Shown in pieces: positions 10,262 to 18,808 of a stretch of 64,000 nucleotides of DNA. The position numbers and the translations under genes were made by a program. The first letter of the stretch is position 1, and each line of letters starts with the position of its first letter. Source of the DNA: Candidatus Geothrix skivensis (GTDB lineage Bacteria; Acidobacteriota; Holophagae; Holophagales; Holophagaceae); contig JADKIO010000005.1 of the NCBI GenBank assembly GCA_016721195.1, forward strand, positions 124,001 to 188,000, read 5' to 3'. Under the pieces are notes generated by a model. It made no database searches. It was not told the origin of the DNA and was given only the letters and a program-made list of their open reading frames with translations.

Positions 10262-10337
10262 TGGTGGTCCCGGCGGGAATTGAACCCACGACCTACCGCT
10301 TAGGAGGCGGTCGCTCTATCCGCTGAGCTACGGGACC
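10262..10337 (-). tRNA. tRNA-Arg (anticodon CCT)
   Basis: A full cloverleaf reads on the minus strand: acceptor GGTCCCG/CGGGACC, D-arm GCTC/GAGC, anticodon stem ACCGC/GCGGT with loop CTCCTAA, variable AGGTC, and T-arm GTGGG/CCCGC with loop TTCAATT. The anticodon CCT reads AGG (Arg). The discriminator is A and the 3' CCA (10262-10264) is encoded. It lies immediately upstream of the TatD-like gene on the same strand, so the mature tRNA may be cut from a shared transcript. Confidence 0.97.
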
Positions 10338-10428
10338 ACTGGCATGAACACTCATTCTAGCCTCATCCTTGGTCGCTGGAGGAGCAGAGGTTGCAGAGCT
10401 GGGTGAGGTCTCCCGGCAGCAGGCTGAA

Positions 10429-11886
10429 TCAGGCCAGGAGAGTCGCCAGCAGGCTGTCCAGAGGAACACTCACGATGGCGGTGGCCCGGTCGCTCATGGC
10501 GTAGGGCAGGATGAGCTCCCGGCCGTGGAGCATGGAGCCGCAGCTGTAGACGACGTTGGGTACGTAGCCCTCCCGGGCCGAACCTTCAGGCACCAGGAGC
10601 GGGTCACGCAAACGTCCGATCACCCTCCTGGGATCCTCCAGGTCGAGCAGGACTGCCCCGATGCAGTACTTGCGCATGGGACCGACCCCGTGGGTCAGCA
10701 CCAGCCAGCCGGCCTCGGTTTCGATGGGCGATCCGCAGTTCCCGATCTTGACGGATTCCCAGGTTTCCGCGGGCTGGAGAAGCAGCTCCGGGTCGCTCCA
10801 GTAGTGGGGATTGTCCGAGAACATGATGAAGAGGTTCTCGTCATCCTGGCGCGAAAGCATCGCGTAGTTTCCATCGATCCGTCGCGGGAAGAGGGCCATG
10901 CCCTTGTTCTGGACCGCAGAGCCATTGAGGGTGAGCACCCGGAAGTGGAGGAAATCCTTGGTCTCGATGAGCTGGGGGAGAATGGCGTGCCCGTTGTAGG
11001 CCGTGTAGGTGGCGTAGTAGGTCACGCTGCCGTCTTCATCGAGGAATCGCACGAAACGGGCATCTTCGATGCCGTTGCTCTCGTTTGCCGATACGGGGAA
11101 GATGATGCGCTCACTCATGGCGAGTGTCGGGGAGAAGTGCATCTCGTAGTTGGAGTCCGCGAGCCACTGGATGCAGGTCAGCGTGTTGGTGAGCCCCTGG
11201 GTGACAGGCTGGGTCTGCTGCCGGACCTGGTGCACGCTGTCGTAGAGCTGGTTGCGGGTGAATCCCTCGGCGAGGGGCGCCATGACATCAGCGGAGGCCC
11301 CGTTGTCGAAACCCATCTCATGCAGCTTCTGGACGAAGGGATTCTTCCTGTAGCTGGGGTTGGGGTTCAGTTCGGGCACGGTGACGTAGCGCGAGACCCG
11401 GTCCAGGTGGATCCCACCCCGGGGATCGATGAGCCCCGTCCGGAACTCGATGGAGGAGATGTGTCCTTCGCCGGTGGCACGCAGGCTCAGGATGAATCGC
11501 AAAGCGCCGGTGGCCACCCCCTCCTGGTCCGGATGCGGCACGATGGACGGATTGAAGAGTGCGGCGGACTCCAGGGCGTACTCGCCGGAAAACAGGGCGC
11601 CGATGAGGAGCCTCCTCGCCATCGACAGGGGTCGCTGGGTGGGCACGTGTTGGGCGACCTTCTCGAAGTTCGCCATAAGGGGCGATTCCATATCGACGTG
11701 ACGGGAATCGAAATCCTTCAGTACCGCATCGAGGTCCCGTTTGGTTTCCTCCTCGCTCAAGAGCAGGGCGCGGCTGATGATGGCGGAGATCCGGCGGGTT
11801 CCGGAAGGAATGAAGGGGCGCAGGATGACCCGGGCGCTCTCGGGTCCGATGGTCAGGTCATGGTGGCGAAGGCCGATGGAATTCAT
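10429..11886 (-). CDS. Glycoside hydrolase family 130-like protein (mannoside phosphorylase/mannosidase fold)
   Basis: 485 residues with five-bladed propeller features of GH130: ALFNPSIVPHPDQ, RFILSLRATG, an ARFVRF-containing blade with IEDARF, a SPIETEAGWLVLTHGVGP blade and a final RVIGRLRDPLLVPEG segment. Family members phosphorolyse or hydrolyse beta-mannosides; which of the two cannot be decided by eye. It starts one base into the stop codon of the upstream glycosyltransferase (TGATG), so the two are translationally coupled and probably act on the same mannose-containing glycan. Confidence 0.85.
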   Translation of the reverse strand: MNSIGLRHHDLTIGPESARVILRPFIPSGTRRISAIISRALLLSEEETKRDLDAVLKDFDSRHVDMESPLMANFEKVAQHVPTQRPLSMARRLLIGALFSGEYALESAALFNPSIVPHPDQEGVATGALRFILSLRATGEGHISSIEFRTGLIDPRGGIHLDRVSRYVTVPELNPNPSYRKNPFVQKLHEMGFDNGASADVMAPLAEGFTRNQLYDSVHQVRQQTQPVTQGLTNTLTCIQWLADSNYEMHFSPTLAMSERIIFPVSANESNGIEDARFVRFLDEDGSVTYYATYTAYNGHAILPQLIETKDFLHFRVLTLNGSAVQNKGMALFPRRIDGNYAMLSRQDDENLFIMFSDNPHYWSDPELLLQPAETWESVKIGNCGSPIETEAGWLVLTHGVGPMRKYCIGAVLLDLEDPRRVIGRLRDPLLVPEGSAREGYVPNVVYSCGSMLHGRELILPYAMSDRATAIVSVPLDSLLATLLA

Positions 11887-14168
11887 CAGTTGAAGCTCAG
11901 TGGGTGTGCGATGAGGTGCTCCGCGAGATTCATTTCGGCGAGGGAAAGGTGGAAGGCGAGGGTGGATTCGGCGCCCTGGTTCTCGCTGACGCGGTCGTGG
12001 TGCAGGCCGTCGCTGCAGCCCCCGCTGCTGGAATCATAGAGGGCCTGGCCGAGGTCATTGCGGCCGAGGAACCACTCGAAGGCCCGCTTCGCCTCCTTCG
12101 ACCAGGCCGGGTCCTGGGTGGCCCTGAAGGCTTCGAGGCAGGCGGACACCATGGCCTGGGCCTCCACCGGCTGCTGATCGAAATCGGCGCGGGCCCCGTC
12201 CCGTTCGCAAAACCCGTTGCTGCCGATGGGTCGGAAATGGCCCGCCTGGGTCTTCTGAAGAGAAGCGAGCCACCGCAGCGATTTGAGGCCGATGTCCAGG
12301 GCCTCGGGGTGGGGCATCCGCTGGCCGCTGAGCAGGAGGGCCTGGCAAAGGCGGGCGTTGTCATATGAGGCGATGGGCTCAAACCAGGGCCACTCGTCCG
12401 TGGCGCAGGCCTGCCAGAGCACCACGAGCTTCTCCGTCAGGAGGGTGCAGGCCGCGAGTATCTGGGGATGGCCGGGGAAGCGGCCCAGGAACTCATGCAG
12501 GCCCAGCAGTGTGAAGGCCCAGGCCCGGGGCGAGGTGAACGACTCCACCACCACCGGCAGTCCGCGCTCGAAGAGCAGGACTGACAGACGCCGGTGTCCC
12601 TCGTTGCTGGAGCGCCCGGCACAGGTGCCCAGAGCCCATAGGGCCCGGGCATGGCTATCCTCGCTGCCAGCTTCCTCCAGCCACTGCCGTCCATGGCTCA
12701 TGAAATTGCGGAAGCGGTGAGTCTCCTGGTTCAGGGCAGCCGCGAGGAAGGCCAGGTAGCTCGTGGCCTGACGGTTCAGCAGCTCTTCGGGGGGACGGCC
12801 CCCGAGTTCCTCCAACTGGATGCACAGGATCAGGGCCCGGGCATTGTCATCGGTGCAGTAGCCTTCGTGGAAGTTCGGCACATTGAACATGGCGTGCTGG
12901 AAGATGCCCGTGGCATCGCTCATGCGCACGATGTGGTTGAGCCGGACAGGGGGCAGGTCATAGGGCCGGCTGGCCAGGGTCCACCCGGCGAAGGCCTTGC
13001 GGGGGGCGGCCTTCCGGTCGGCCCCGGCCCGCTGGAAGGACTCGAGGTAACGCTGGGATACGGCGGGCCAGATCATCTCCCGTCCGACCTGATAGGCCTT
13101 CTCCCGCGTCCGTTGCAGGAGGGCCGGGTCATCCAGGTAGGTGCACACGCCATCCGCGATGGCCTGCGGATTCCGGAAGGGCACCAGGATGCCCCGCCCA
13201 TCGGCCAGTAGTTCCTGGGCATGCCAGTAGGGTGTGGACACCACGGCCTTCCCTGCGCCAAAGACATAGGCCAGCGTGCCCGAGGTGATCTGGGCCTCGT
13301 TGAGGTAGGGGGTCAGGTAGATGTCCGTGGCGCCGATGAACTCCTTGAGATCCTCGAGCGAAACGAAGCGGTTGTAGAAGATGACGTGTTCCTTGACGCC
13401 ACGGGCTTCGGCCAGACGCTCCAGGCCCAGGCGGTAGCTTTCACCGTCCCTGGCGACCAGGTGCGGGTGTGTGGCCCCCAGGATCAGGTAGACCACGTTC
13501 GGATGCCGCTTCACGATCTCGGGCAGGGCTTCGATGACCGCCTCGATGCCTTTACCGGGTCCAAGCAGGCCGAAGGTCAGCAGCACCATGCGGCCTTCCA
13601 CGCCGAGCTGGGCCTTGTAGAAGCTCGAATCGATGAAGGGGATGTCCGGGATGCCGTGGGGGATGAGATCCACCTTGGCATCGGGAACGCCGTAGGTTTC
13701 CCTCAGGATCTCGGCGCCCTTGTGGGCCATCACCACCAGCCGGTCGCTGCGTCGCACCAGTTCTTCCATCACCTTCCGCTGGGCGGCATTGGGTTCCCGC
13801 AAAACGGTATGGAGCGTGGTCACCACGGGCATGCGGACTTCCTTGAGCAGGGCCAGGAGGTGGCTCCCGGCCGAGCCGCCGTAGATGCCGAACTCGTGCT
13901 GGACGCAAAGCACGTCTGCATTGTCGAAGTTCAGGAAATCCGCCGCGCGGCGGTAGGAATCCAGATCCTTCTCGTCCAGCTCGAACCGCACCCGGGGCGG
14001 GTAATGGTAGGCATCCAGCCGGTCATTCACCGCGCCTGTGTAGCAGGTGGCTGCAGGCGCGGCGGCTGCCACCGCCTCACAGAGATCGTGCGTGAAGGTG
14101 GCGATTCCGCAGAGCCGGGGCAGGTAGCCGCCCAGGAACGCGATGCGATCCGGCAGAGTGGGGTTCAT
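11886..14168 (-). CDS. Family 4-type glycosyltransferase fused to an alpha-helical C-terminal domain
   Basis: 760 residues. The N-terminal half is a GT-B/GT4 enzyme: an acceptor-side start LGGYLPRLCGIATFTHDL, then LTFGLLGPGKGIEAVIEALP, LILGATHP, and a sugar-nucleotide region with TLAYVFGAGKAVVSTPYWHAQELL. From about residue 395 comes a long helical region with Trp and charged motifs (CTDDNARALI, ALWALGTCAG, ADFDQQPVEAQAM), resembling an (alpha/alpha) barrel glycosidase-like domain. It is paired with a GH130-like gene by TGATG overlap. The start at 14168 is supported by GAGGG 8 nt upstream; the longer open frame has no such site. The likely role is mannose-type glycan synthesis or remodelling in the cytoplasm, by inference. 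Confidence 0.85.
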   Translation of the reverse strand: MNPTLPDRIAFLGGYLPRLCGIATFTHDLCEAVAAAAPAATCYTGAVNDRLDAYHYPPRVRFELDEKDLDSYRRAADFLNFDNADVLCVQHEFGIYGGSAGSHLLALLKEVRMPVVTTLHTVLREPNAAQRKVMEELVRRSDRLVVMAHKGAEILRETYGVPDAKVDLIPHGIPDIPFIDSSFYKAQLGVEGRMVLLTFGLLGPGKGIEAVIEALPEIVKRHPNVVYLILGATHPHLVARDGESYRLGLERLAEARGVKEHVIFYNRFVSLEDLKEFIGATDIYLTPYLNEAQITSGTLAYVFGAGKAVVSTPYWHAQELLADGRGILVPFRNPQAIADGVCTYLDDPALLQRTREKAYQVGREMIWPAVSQRYLESFQRAGADRKAAPRKAFAGWTLASRPYDLPPVRLNHIVRMSDATGIFQHAMFNVPNFHEGYCTDDNARALILCIQLEELGGRPPEELLNRQATSYLAFLAAALNQETHRFRNFMSHGRQWLEEAGSEDSHARALWALGTCAGRSSNEGHRRLSVLLFERGLPVVVESFTSPRAWAFTLLGLHEFLGRFPGHPQILAACTLLTEKLVVLWQACATDEWPWFEPIASYDNARLCQALLLSGQRMPHPEALDIGLKSLRWLASLQKTQAGHFRPIGSNGFCERDGARADFDQQPVEAQAMVSACLEAFRATQDPAWSKEAKRAFEWFLGRNDLGQALYDSSSGGCSDGLHHDRVSENQGAESTLAFHLSLAEMNLAEHLIAHPLSFN

Positions 14169-14282
14169 CTGGCATTCCCTCGCATTCCCTGCAGCGCGTC
14201 GCCGCGCGCTCAGTTGTATAGAACCGATATTAACACCCCGGGCCAGGGTTCTTGCGATGATGGGAGTCAATCAGAGGTGGCC

Positions 14283-14717
14283 ATGTCCCGCTCGCAGCTC
14301 AAGGATGAAGTCTTCATGAACATGGCGCTGGAGCTGAGTCGGCTTGGCACCTGCTGCCGCCTCAAGGTGGGCGCGGTGCTGCTGCGGGCGGATGGAGGTG
14401 TGGCGGCGGCGGGCTTCAACGGGGCGCTGCCTGGCATGGCCCACTGCACGCCGGAAACCTGCAAGCCCGGCCAGCGCTGCCTGCACACCAGCCACGCCGA
14501 AGAAAATGCCCTGGGCTTCTGCGATGGCGGTGTGGCCACGGCCTACGTCACCCACGAGCCCTGCCTCATCTGCTGCCGTGCCCTGGTGCGGCGCGGCGTG
14601 CGGCGCGTGGTGTTCCGCCACCCCTACACCAGCATCGCGGACCAGGAGCGGGCCGAACGCCAGGGCATCCTCGATCACTTCGGGGTGAAGTGGGAGCAAC
14701 TGGACATGGCCGTATAG
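14283..14717 (+). CDS. dCMP deaminase-like zinc cytidine deaminase (ComEB family)
   Basis: 144 residues. The zinc site is complete: H71 and catalytic E73 in SHAEEN, and C94 and C97 in EPCLIC. Upstream cysteines in HCTPETCKPGQRCLHTS match the extra zinc or structural site of dCMP deaminases and late-competence ComEB proteins. The expected reaction is deamination of dCMP to dUMP for thymidylate supply. The ATG at 14283 is preceded by an AGAGGTGG ribosome-binding site. It is transcribed divergently from the glycosyltransferase, with a 114-nt shared upstream region. Confidence 0.88.
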   Translation: MSRSQLKDEVFMNMALELSRLGTCCRLKVGAVLLRADGGVAAAGFNGALPGMAHCTPETCKPGQRCLHTSHAEENALGFCDGGVATAYVTHEPCLICCRALVRRGVRRVVFRHPYTSIADQERAERQGILDHFGVKWEQLDMAV

Positions 14718-14724
14718 AACCAGA

Positions 14725-15672
14725 TCAAATGCCGCCCTGCCCCCAGGATGGCACCGGGTCCGGTTCAATGGCGACTTCGGTGCCATCGTCCAAGATGAGC
14801 ATGGGGGGCTCGCCGGCGCGAACATCCACGATGGTGCGGCCCAGCAGCCGCTCCCGCCGGCCGTGGTGCCAGGAGATGCCCACGGGATAGGTGCGCCGGT
14901 AGGCGTCCAGGGGCCCTTCCATCCAGTGGCAGAGGCGCTCCAGCGCCCCGTGGAAGATCGCGTCGAAGCCCTTGGGGGGCTCGGGATCCAGGCCCGCGGC
15001 CGCAAGAAAGGCCTCTGTGGCCGGGCGGTCGCCGAGGCCCTCGGGTACCCAGCGGCCGGTGCCCGAGGCGGGGGATCGCCCGCCGAGGACCACGGGCCGG
15101 TCCTGGTGGATGCCGAGCCAGAGGGAGACCCGGCCGCAGGGGCCGGTGCCTTCGAAGTCCAGGGGCACCTGGGCATCATCGTGGAATACCACGGCCCGCA
15201 GGGGCAGCCATTCGAAGGTCTCGGCCACCTTGGCGCCGACCGGCCCCGGGTGCTCCCGCCGCAGCCCGGCCACCGCTTCGGCGAAGGTCTGGCGCAGCCC
15301 CGCCAGGCTGAGCACGCCTTCCGGCAGGCCCAGGGCGTTCAGGGCCACGGGCGGCTCATGCCAATCCGCCGCCAGGGCCGGCACCACCTGTTGGAACAGG
15401 AGGAGGGCCGGGTCCCAGTCCCAGTGCCGGGCGGGCTCGTAGCCAAGCTCTCGGCAGAGCTCAAACCAGGCCCGGTCCGGAGCGGCCCATCCGGCCAGGA
15501 AGATGGACCGGCCATCCAGGAAGAGCTCGCAGCTGGGGCCAGCCTCCGTGTTCCGGCGGCAGAGGCCCAGCTCGTGGCGGCCCAGGGTGGCCAGCGTGGT
15601 TTCCCGGTAGGGGTGATCCTCCTGCCGCAACACTTTCAGCGGCGCGCCGAGGATCCACGCATCCATGACCAT
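14725..15672 (-). CDS. Uncharacterised protein
   Basis: 315 residues with no signal peptide or transmembrane helix, Trp- and Pro-rich. I do not recognise the family. The last 45 residues (RERLLGRTIVDVRAGEPP, then a DDGT turn) look like a small beta-barrel of the kind found at the C-terminus of biotin ligases, but the biotin ligase GRGR loop is absent, so I do not assign that function. The open frame extends to 15849, but that part overlaps the SpoIID-like gene. The ATG at 15672 has a G-rich GAGGGG at about 9 nt, and 15666 is an alternative. It converges with the deaminase gene, leaving a 7-nt gap. Confidence 0.65.
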   Translation of the reverse strand: MVMDAWILGAPLKVLRQEDHPYRETTLATLGRHELGLCRRNTEAGPSCELFLDGRSIFLAGWAAPDRAWFELCRELGYEPARHWDWDPALLLFQQVVPALAADWHEPPVALNALGLPEGVLSLAGLRQTFAEAVAGLRREHPGPVGAKVAETFEWLPLRAVVFHDDAQVPLDFEGTGPCGRVSLWLGIHQDRPVVLGGRSPASGTGRWVPEGLGDRPATEAFLAAAGLDPEPPKGFDAIFHGALERLCHWMEGPLDAYRRTYPVGISWHHGRRERLLGRTIVDVRAGEPPMLILDDGTEVAIEPDPVPSWGQGGI

Positions 15673-15749
15673 GCCCACCCCCCCTCGAAAGCAAACCTGG
15701 GTCGCTCCGAACGCTTCGTCAATGGCCGGATCGAAGTGCCCGTCTGCCC

Positions 15750-17855
15750 TCAATCCACCCGCTGGAGGTTCATGCCAGGGTAGTAGTGCTGCAGGATCTG
15801 CTGGAAGGTGGACCCCTCCAGGGCCATGCCATAGGCGCCGGTCTGGCACATGCCCAGGCCATGGCCCCAGCCCCGCCCGTAGAAGATCCAGCGGCGGTTG
15901 GCCCCCTGGCCCACCGTGAGCCAGCGGAAGACATTGTCCTTGAGGCCCAGGAGGCCCCGGATGTGCATGCCCCGCACCCGGTGCGAGGCCCCCTGGGAAT
16001 CCACGAGGCTCAGGTCGAGCACCCGGCCATGCTCGTTGTGCTGGGCCTTCAATTCACGGATTCCCGGGACCTTGATGCGCTTGCGCACCGTCGCCAGCAG
16101 CTCCGACTCGGTGTATTCCACTCGCCAGTGGGCCGTGGGGTTATACCGGTCCCAGGCGGCGCCGTCGGGATCGAGGCGCCGGATCAGCACCTGGGCGGGC
16201 CCGTCCTCGCCGGGGATCCATTTCAGTCGGTCGCCCACCTGAATCTCGGCCCTGGGCAGGAGCCTCAGGCTCCCGTCCGGGGCCTCCTCCACCAGCAGGA
16301 GCTTCGGGGCCAGGGGCAGGGGCTCCGGTCCGCCCCGCTTCCGGCGGACCTGGCGGTCCAGGAGGAGCGTGCCTTCGCCGGGTGTGAAGGGCTCCAGCTC
16401 CTGCCAGAGGCGCCCCAGAGCCTGCAGGGCCTGCCGGCTCGTGAGGGGTTCCCGGGAGGACCAGATCGAGGCGGGGACCACCCCTCGCCGGGTGAGGAAG
16501 GCCGCCAGCAGGCGGTCCTCGGGCAGGGAATCGGGCAGGAAGTAGGCCGCGTCCTGGGGCCGCTCCTGGCCCTCCACGAGCCGGTGGAAGCCGAAGGCCT
16601 TGGCCAGGGCCAGCAGCAGGTTCCCCTCCCGTGCCAGGGGCCGCACTTCGAGGGCCAGGCGCCCCTGGAGGAGCCGCAAGGTCTGGTTCAGTTCCTCAGG
16701 ATTCGCAGGCCTGGCCAGGCGCTCGCCGGAGAGCCACTCGATGGAAGGGCTGAGGGAGGCCAGGCGCAGCAGCTCCCAGCTGAGCCAGGGCTGCTGGGGC
16801 TCGGTGGTGACGGCCACGCCTGAGACATAGGGAAGGGTAAGGGGTTTCGCGGGGTAGCAGGACACCGCCCGGAGGTAGGGCGCGTCGCCGCCGAAGACGT
16901 TGGCCACCTCCGTGGTGTGGCCGCCGCAGTTGGCCATGAAGAGGGCCTGGATGGGCTTGCCGCCGTAGGTGGCGAATAGGCCTTCGGTTTCCTGGATGGC
17001 CCGGTCCGTGAGGGACTGCTCGCCATCGCGGCCGCCATAGACCTGGTCGGCCACGGTATCGCCCATGTCGAAGCCATCCGCCGCGCGCTTGCCCCGGTTG
17101 GCCACCGCATAGGTGCGGGCCGCCACGGCCTGGGCCTTGAGGGCTTCGACATTCGGGAACTCCCAGGCGCCCATCTCCTTGGGCACCACACCGCGGAGGT
17201 AGGTCTCCAGGTCCAGGGTGTTCACGACGGTGAGTCGGCCCATGGCATTGGGAAAGACCTCGACCTTGCCGCGGTACCGGCCCTTGCCCTGCAGCGTGGT
17301 CAGCTCGCCGGCGGGTTTCAGCCAGACGCCGCTCGGTGGCAGGGCCCGCCGCTCGTAGCGGTCCGTGATGGCATACAAGGCCCGACCCTTCCGGGGCCTG
17401 CTGGGCCGGGCCTCAGACGCCACCCACAGCTCGTCGAAGCCCAGGTCCTGAAGCTTCTGGAGCACGGGCTCGGCCTCTGCCGCTTCGCTGAAGTGGCCCG
17501 TGAGCACGCGCCAGGTATCGGCGTCGGGGACCTTCACCCGGTCGGGGGCCTCCCCCAGTTCCTTCAGGCGCTTCATCAGCGCGGCCGCCTCGGTGGCGGG
17601 GTGGGGGCGGCCCACCTGGATGCGGTATTCGGAAGTGGGGTCAGACACGCCTCGACTGTCCCACCAGAGGCGCAGCTTCTCCTCGGCTGCCAGTCTGAGC
17701 AGGGGCTTCCCGGACCGGTCGCAGACCTGGCCGCCGCCCTCCAGGGCGATGACCCATTCCGTGGCCTGGGTGTCGAGGCCGATTCTCAGCGGGGGCTGGG
17801 CGGCGATGGCGGAAACGATCGACAGGACCAGGGCAGGGAGGGGAAAGGGCTTCAT
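15750..17855 (-). CDS. Secreted SPOR + SpoIID/LytB-domain protein
   Basis: 701 residues, beginning with a signal peptide (MKPFPLPALVLSIVSAIAAQ). A SPOR-like peptidoglycan-binding repeat is at about 75-145 (YRIQVGRPHP...VLTGHFSEAAEAEPVLQKL). The SpoIID catalytic core follows: NTLDLETYLRGVVPKEMG near 215-230, ALKAQAVAARTYA, and the C-terminal WGHGLGMCQTGAYGMA near 665. SpoIID proteins are lytic transglycosylases or amidase enhancers acting on septal or denuded glycan, here in the periplasm. This is roughly twice the usual length because of a long insert in the middle. The start overlaps the stop of the serine hydrolase gene by 4 nt, so the two are coupled. Confidence 0.9.
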   Translation of the reverse strand: MKPFPLPALVLSIVSAIAAQPPLRIGLDTQATEWVIALEGGGQVCDRSGKPLLRLAAEEKLRLWWDSRGVSDPTSEYRIQVGRPHPATEAAALMKRLKELGEAPDRVKVPDADTWRVLTGHFSEAAEAEPVLQKLQDLGFDELWVASEARPSRPRKGRALYAITDRYERRALPPSGVWLKPAGELTTLQGKGRYRGKVEVFPNAMGRLTVVNTLDLETYLRGVVPKEMGAWEFPNVEALKAQAVAARTYAVANRGKRAADGFDMGDTVADQVYGGRDGEQSLTDRAIQETEGLFATYGGKPIQALFMANCGGHTTEVANVFGGDAPYLRAVSCYPAKPLTLPYVSGVAVTTEPQQPWLSWELLRLASLSPSIEWLSGERLARPANPEELNQTLRLLQGRLALEVRPLAREGNLLLALAKAFGFHRLVEGQERPQDAAYFLPDSLPEDRLLAAFLTRRGVVPASIWSSREPLTSRQALQALGRLWQELEPFTPGEGTLLLDRQVRRKRGGPEPLPLAPKLLLVEEAPDGSLRLLPRAEIQVGDRLKWIPGEDGPAQVLIRRLDPDGAAWDRYNPTAHWRVEYTESELLATVRKRIKVPGIRELKAQHNEHGRVLDLSLVDSQGASHRVRGMHIRGLLGLKDNVFRWLTVGQGANRRWIFYGRGWGHGLGMCQTGAYGMALEGSTFQQILQHYYPGMNLQRVD

Positions 17856-18808
17856 CCGCCGGATTGTCCCACGAATCGCGCCAGGGCATTCCAGCGGCGG
17901 GCCCGCAGCTCCTCCGCCTCCAGAAGCTCGCCGTCGGGACCCCGACGGTGCAGCAGCAGGCTGATGCAGGACCGGTCCGATGGCCGGTAGAACAGGGCCG
18001 GGCCCGTGTAGCCCAGGTGGAACCACCAGCCCGAGGGCAGCCCCGGATCCTCCTGAAGGGAAGGCGCTGCGGTCGGAGCCGCTTCGCTGGCATCCTCGAG
18101 AACCTGGAGCCCCGTGCCCGCGGGAATCCTGGACAGCAGCTGTCCAAACCTTCCGTCGCCGCCGAAGGCCACCTGCAGGCCCAGCCCCCAGCGGGTGCCG
18201 CTCTCACCCTCAGCCACGTCGGTGGCCATGCGATCGGCCCAGCCGGCGGCGATCCAGCGGGCCAGCGCTTCGCGGAACTGGGGTGCCTTGGCGCCGAAAC
18301 CGGCGTGGCCCCGCATGCCGGCGCGGGCGTTGGCATCCTGGGGCAGGTGGCGGTCCCTCGATGGAAGTGGGTCCTCGGTGGCCAGGGCCCAGGCCGCCGC
18401 GTCGGGACCCTCGGGAACCTCAGTGGGGGGATTCCGCCAGGGGGCAGGATCCAGACCTGTGGCTTGTCCAAGCCTGGAAAAAGGAACACCTGTTTCACCC
18501 TCCAGCAGCTCGGCCAGCAGGCGGTAGTTGAGGTCGGAGTAGGTGGCGAGTCCAAGGGTGGCGGGACGGAGCAGGGGGTGGCCCGCCACCGCCCGCCGGA
18601 GCTGGATCGCCAGGGCTTCGCCGGTGAAGGGGCGCCAGGGGGGCAGGCCCGAAGTGTGCGACAGCAGCTGGCGCACCGTGAGCGGGGTCTCCCGGTCATG
18701 GAACCCCAGGGTCCAACGACGGTCCGCATCCAGGTCCAGGAAGGCCAGCGCCAGCGGGGCCGTCACCAGGGGCTTGGCCAGGGAGGCGAGGTCGTAGAAC
18801 CGGTTCAC
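17852..18808 (-). CDS. Serine hydrolase of the beta-lactamase/penicillin-binding class
   Basis: 318 residues. The nucleophile motif SxxK is SLAK, only about nine residues from the start, followed by LLSHTSGLPP and a YSDLNY that stands where the Tyr-x-Asn motif of class C enzymes lies. Most relatives have 40-60 residues before SxxK, so this protein is N-terminally short. The GTG start at 18808 overlaps the upstream stop by 4 nt (GTGA), which strongly supports it, yet the frame upstream remains open and reads on with a plausible beta-lactamase-like lead-in. No signal peptide is visible. Its place between a Gfo/Idh gene and a SpoIID gene suggests muropeptide recycling, as inference. Confidence 0.82.
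   Translation of the reverse strand: MNRFYDLASLAKPLVTAPLALAFLDLDADRRWTLGFHDRETPLTVRQLLSHTSGLPPWRPFTGEALAIQLRRAVAGHPLLRPATLGLATYSDLNYRLLAELLEGETGVPFSRLGQATGLDPAPWRNPPTEVPEGPDAAAWALATEDPLPSRDRHLPQDANARAGMRGHAGFGAKAPQFREALARWIAAGWADRMATDVAEGESGTRWGLGLQVAFGGDGRFGQLLSRIPAGTGLQVLEDASEAAPTAAPSLQEDPGLPSGWWFHLGYTGPALFYRPSDRSCISLLLHRRGPDGELLEAEELRARRWNALARFVGQSGG

Noticed and set aside
10248..10289. N-terminal extension of the TatD-like protein through the tRNA gene
   Set aside because: The added residues would be translated from the tRNA-Arg sequence, and the family starts at the ATG at 10247.
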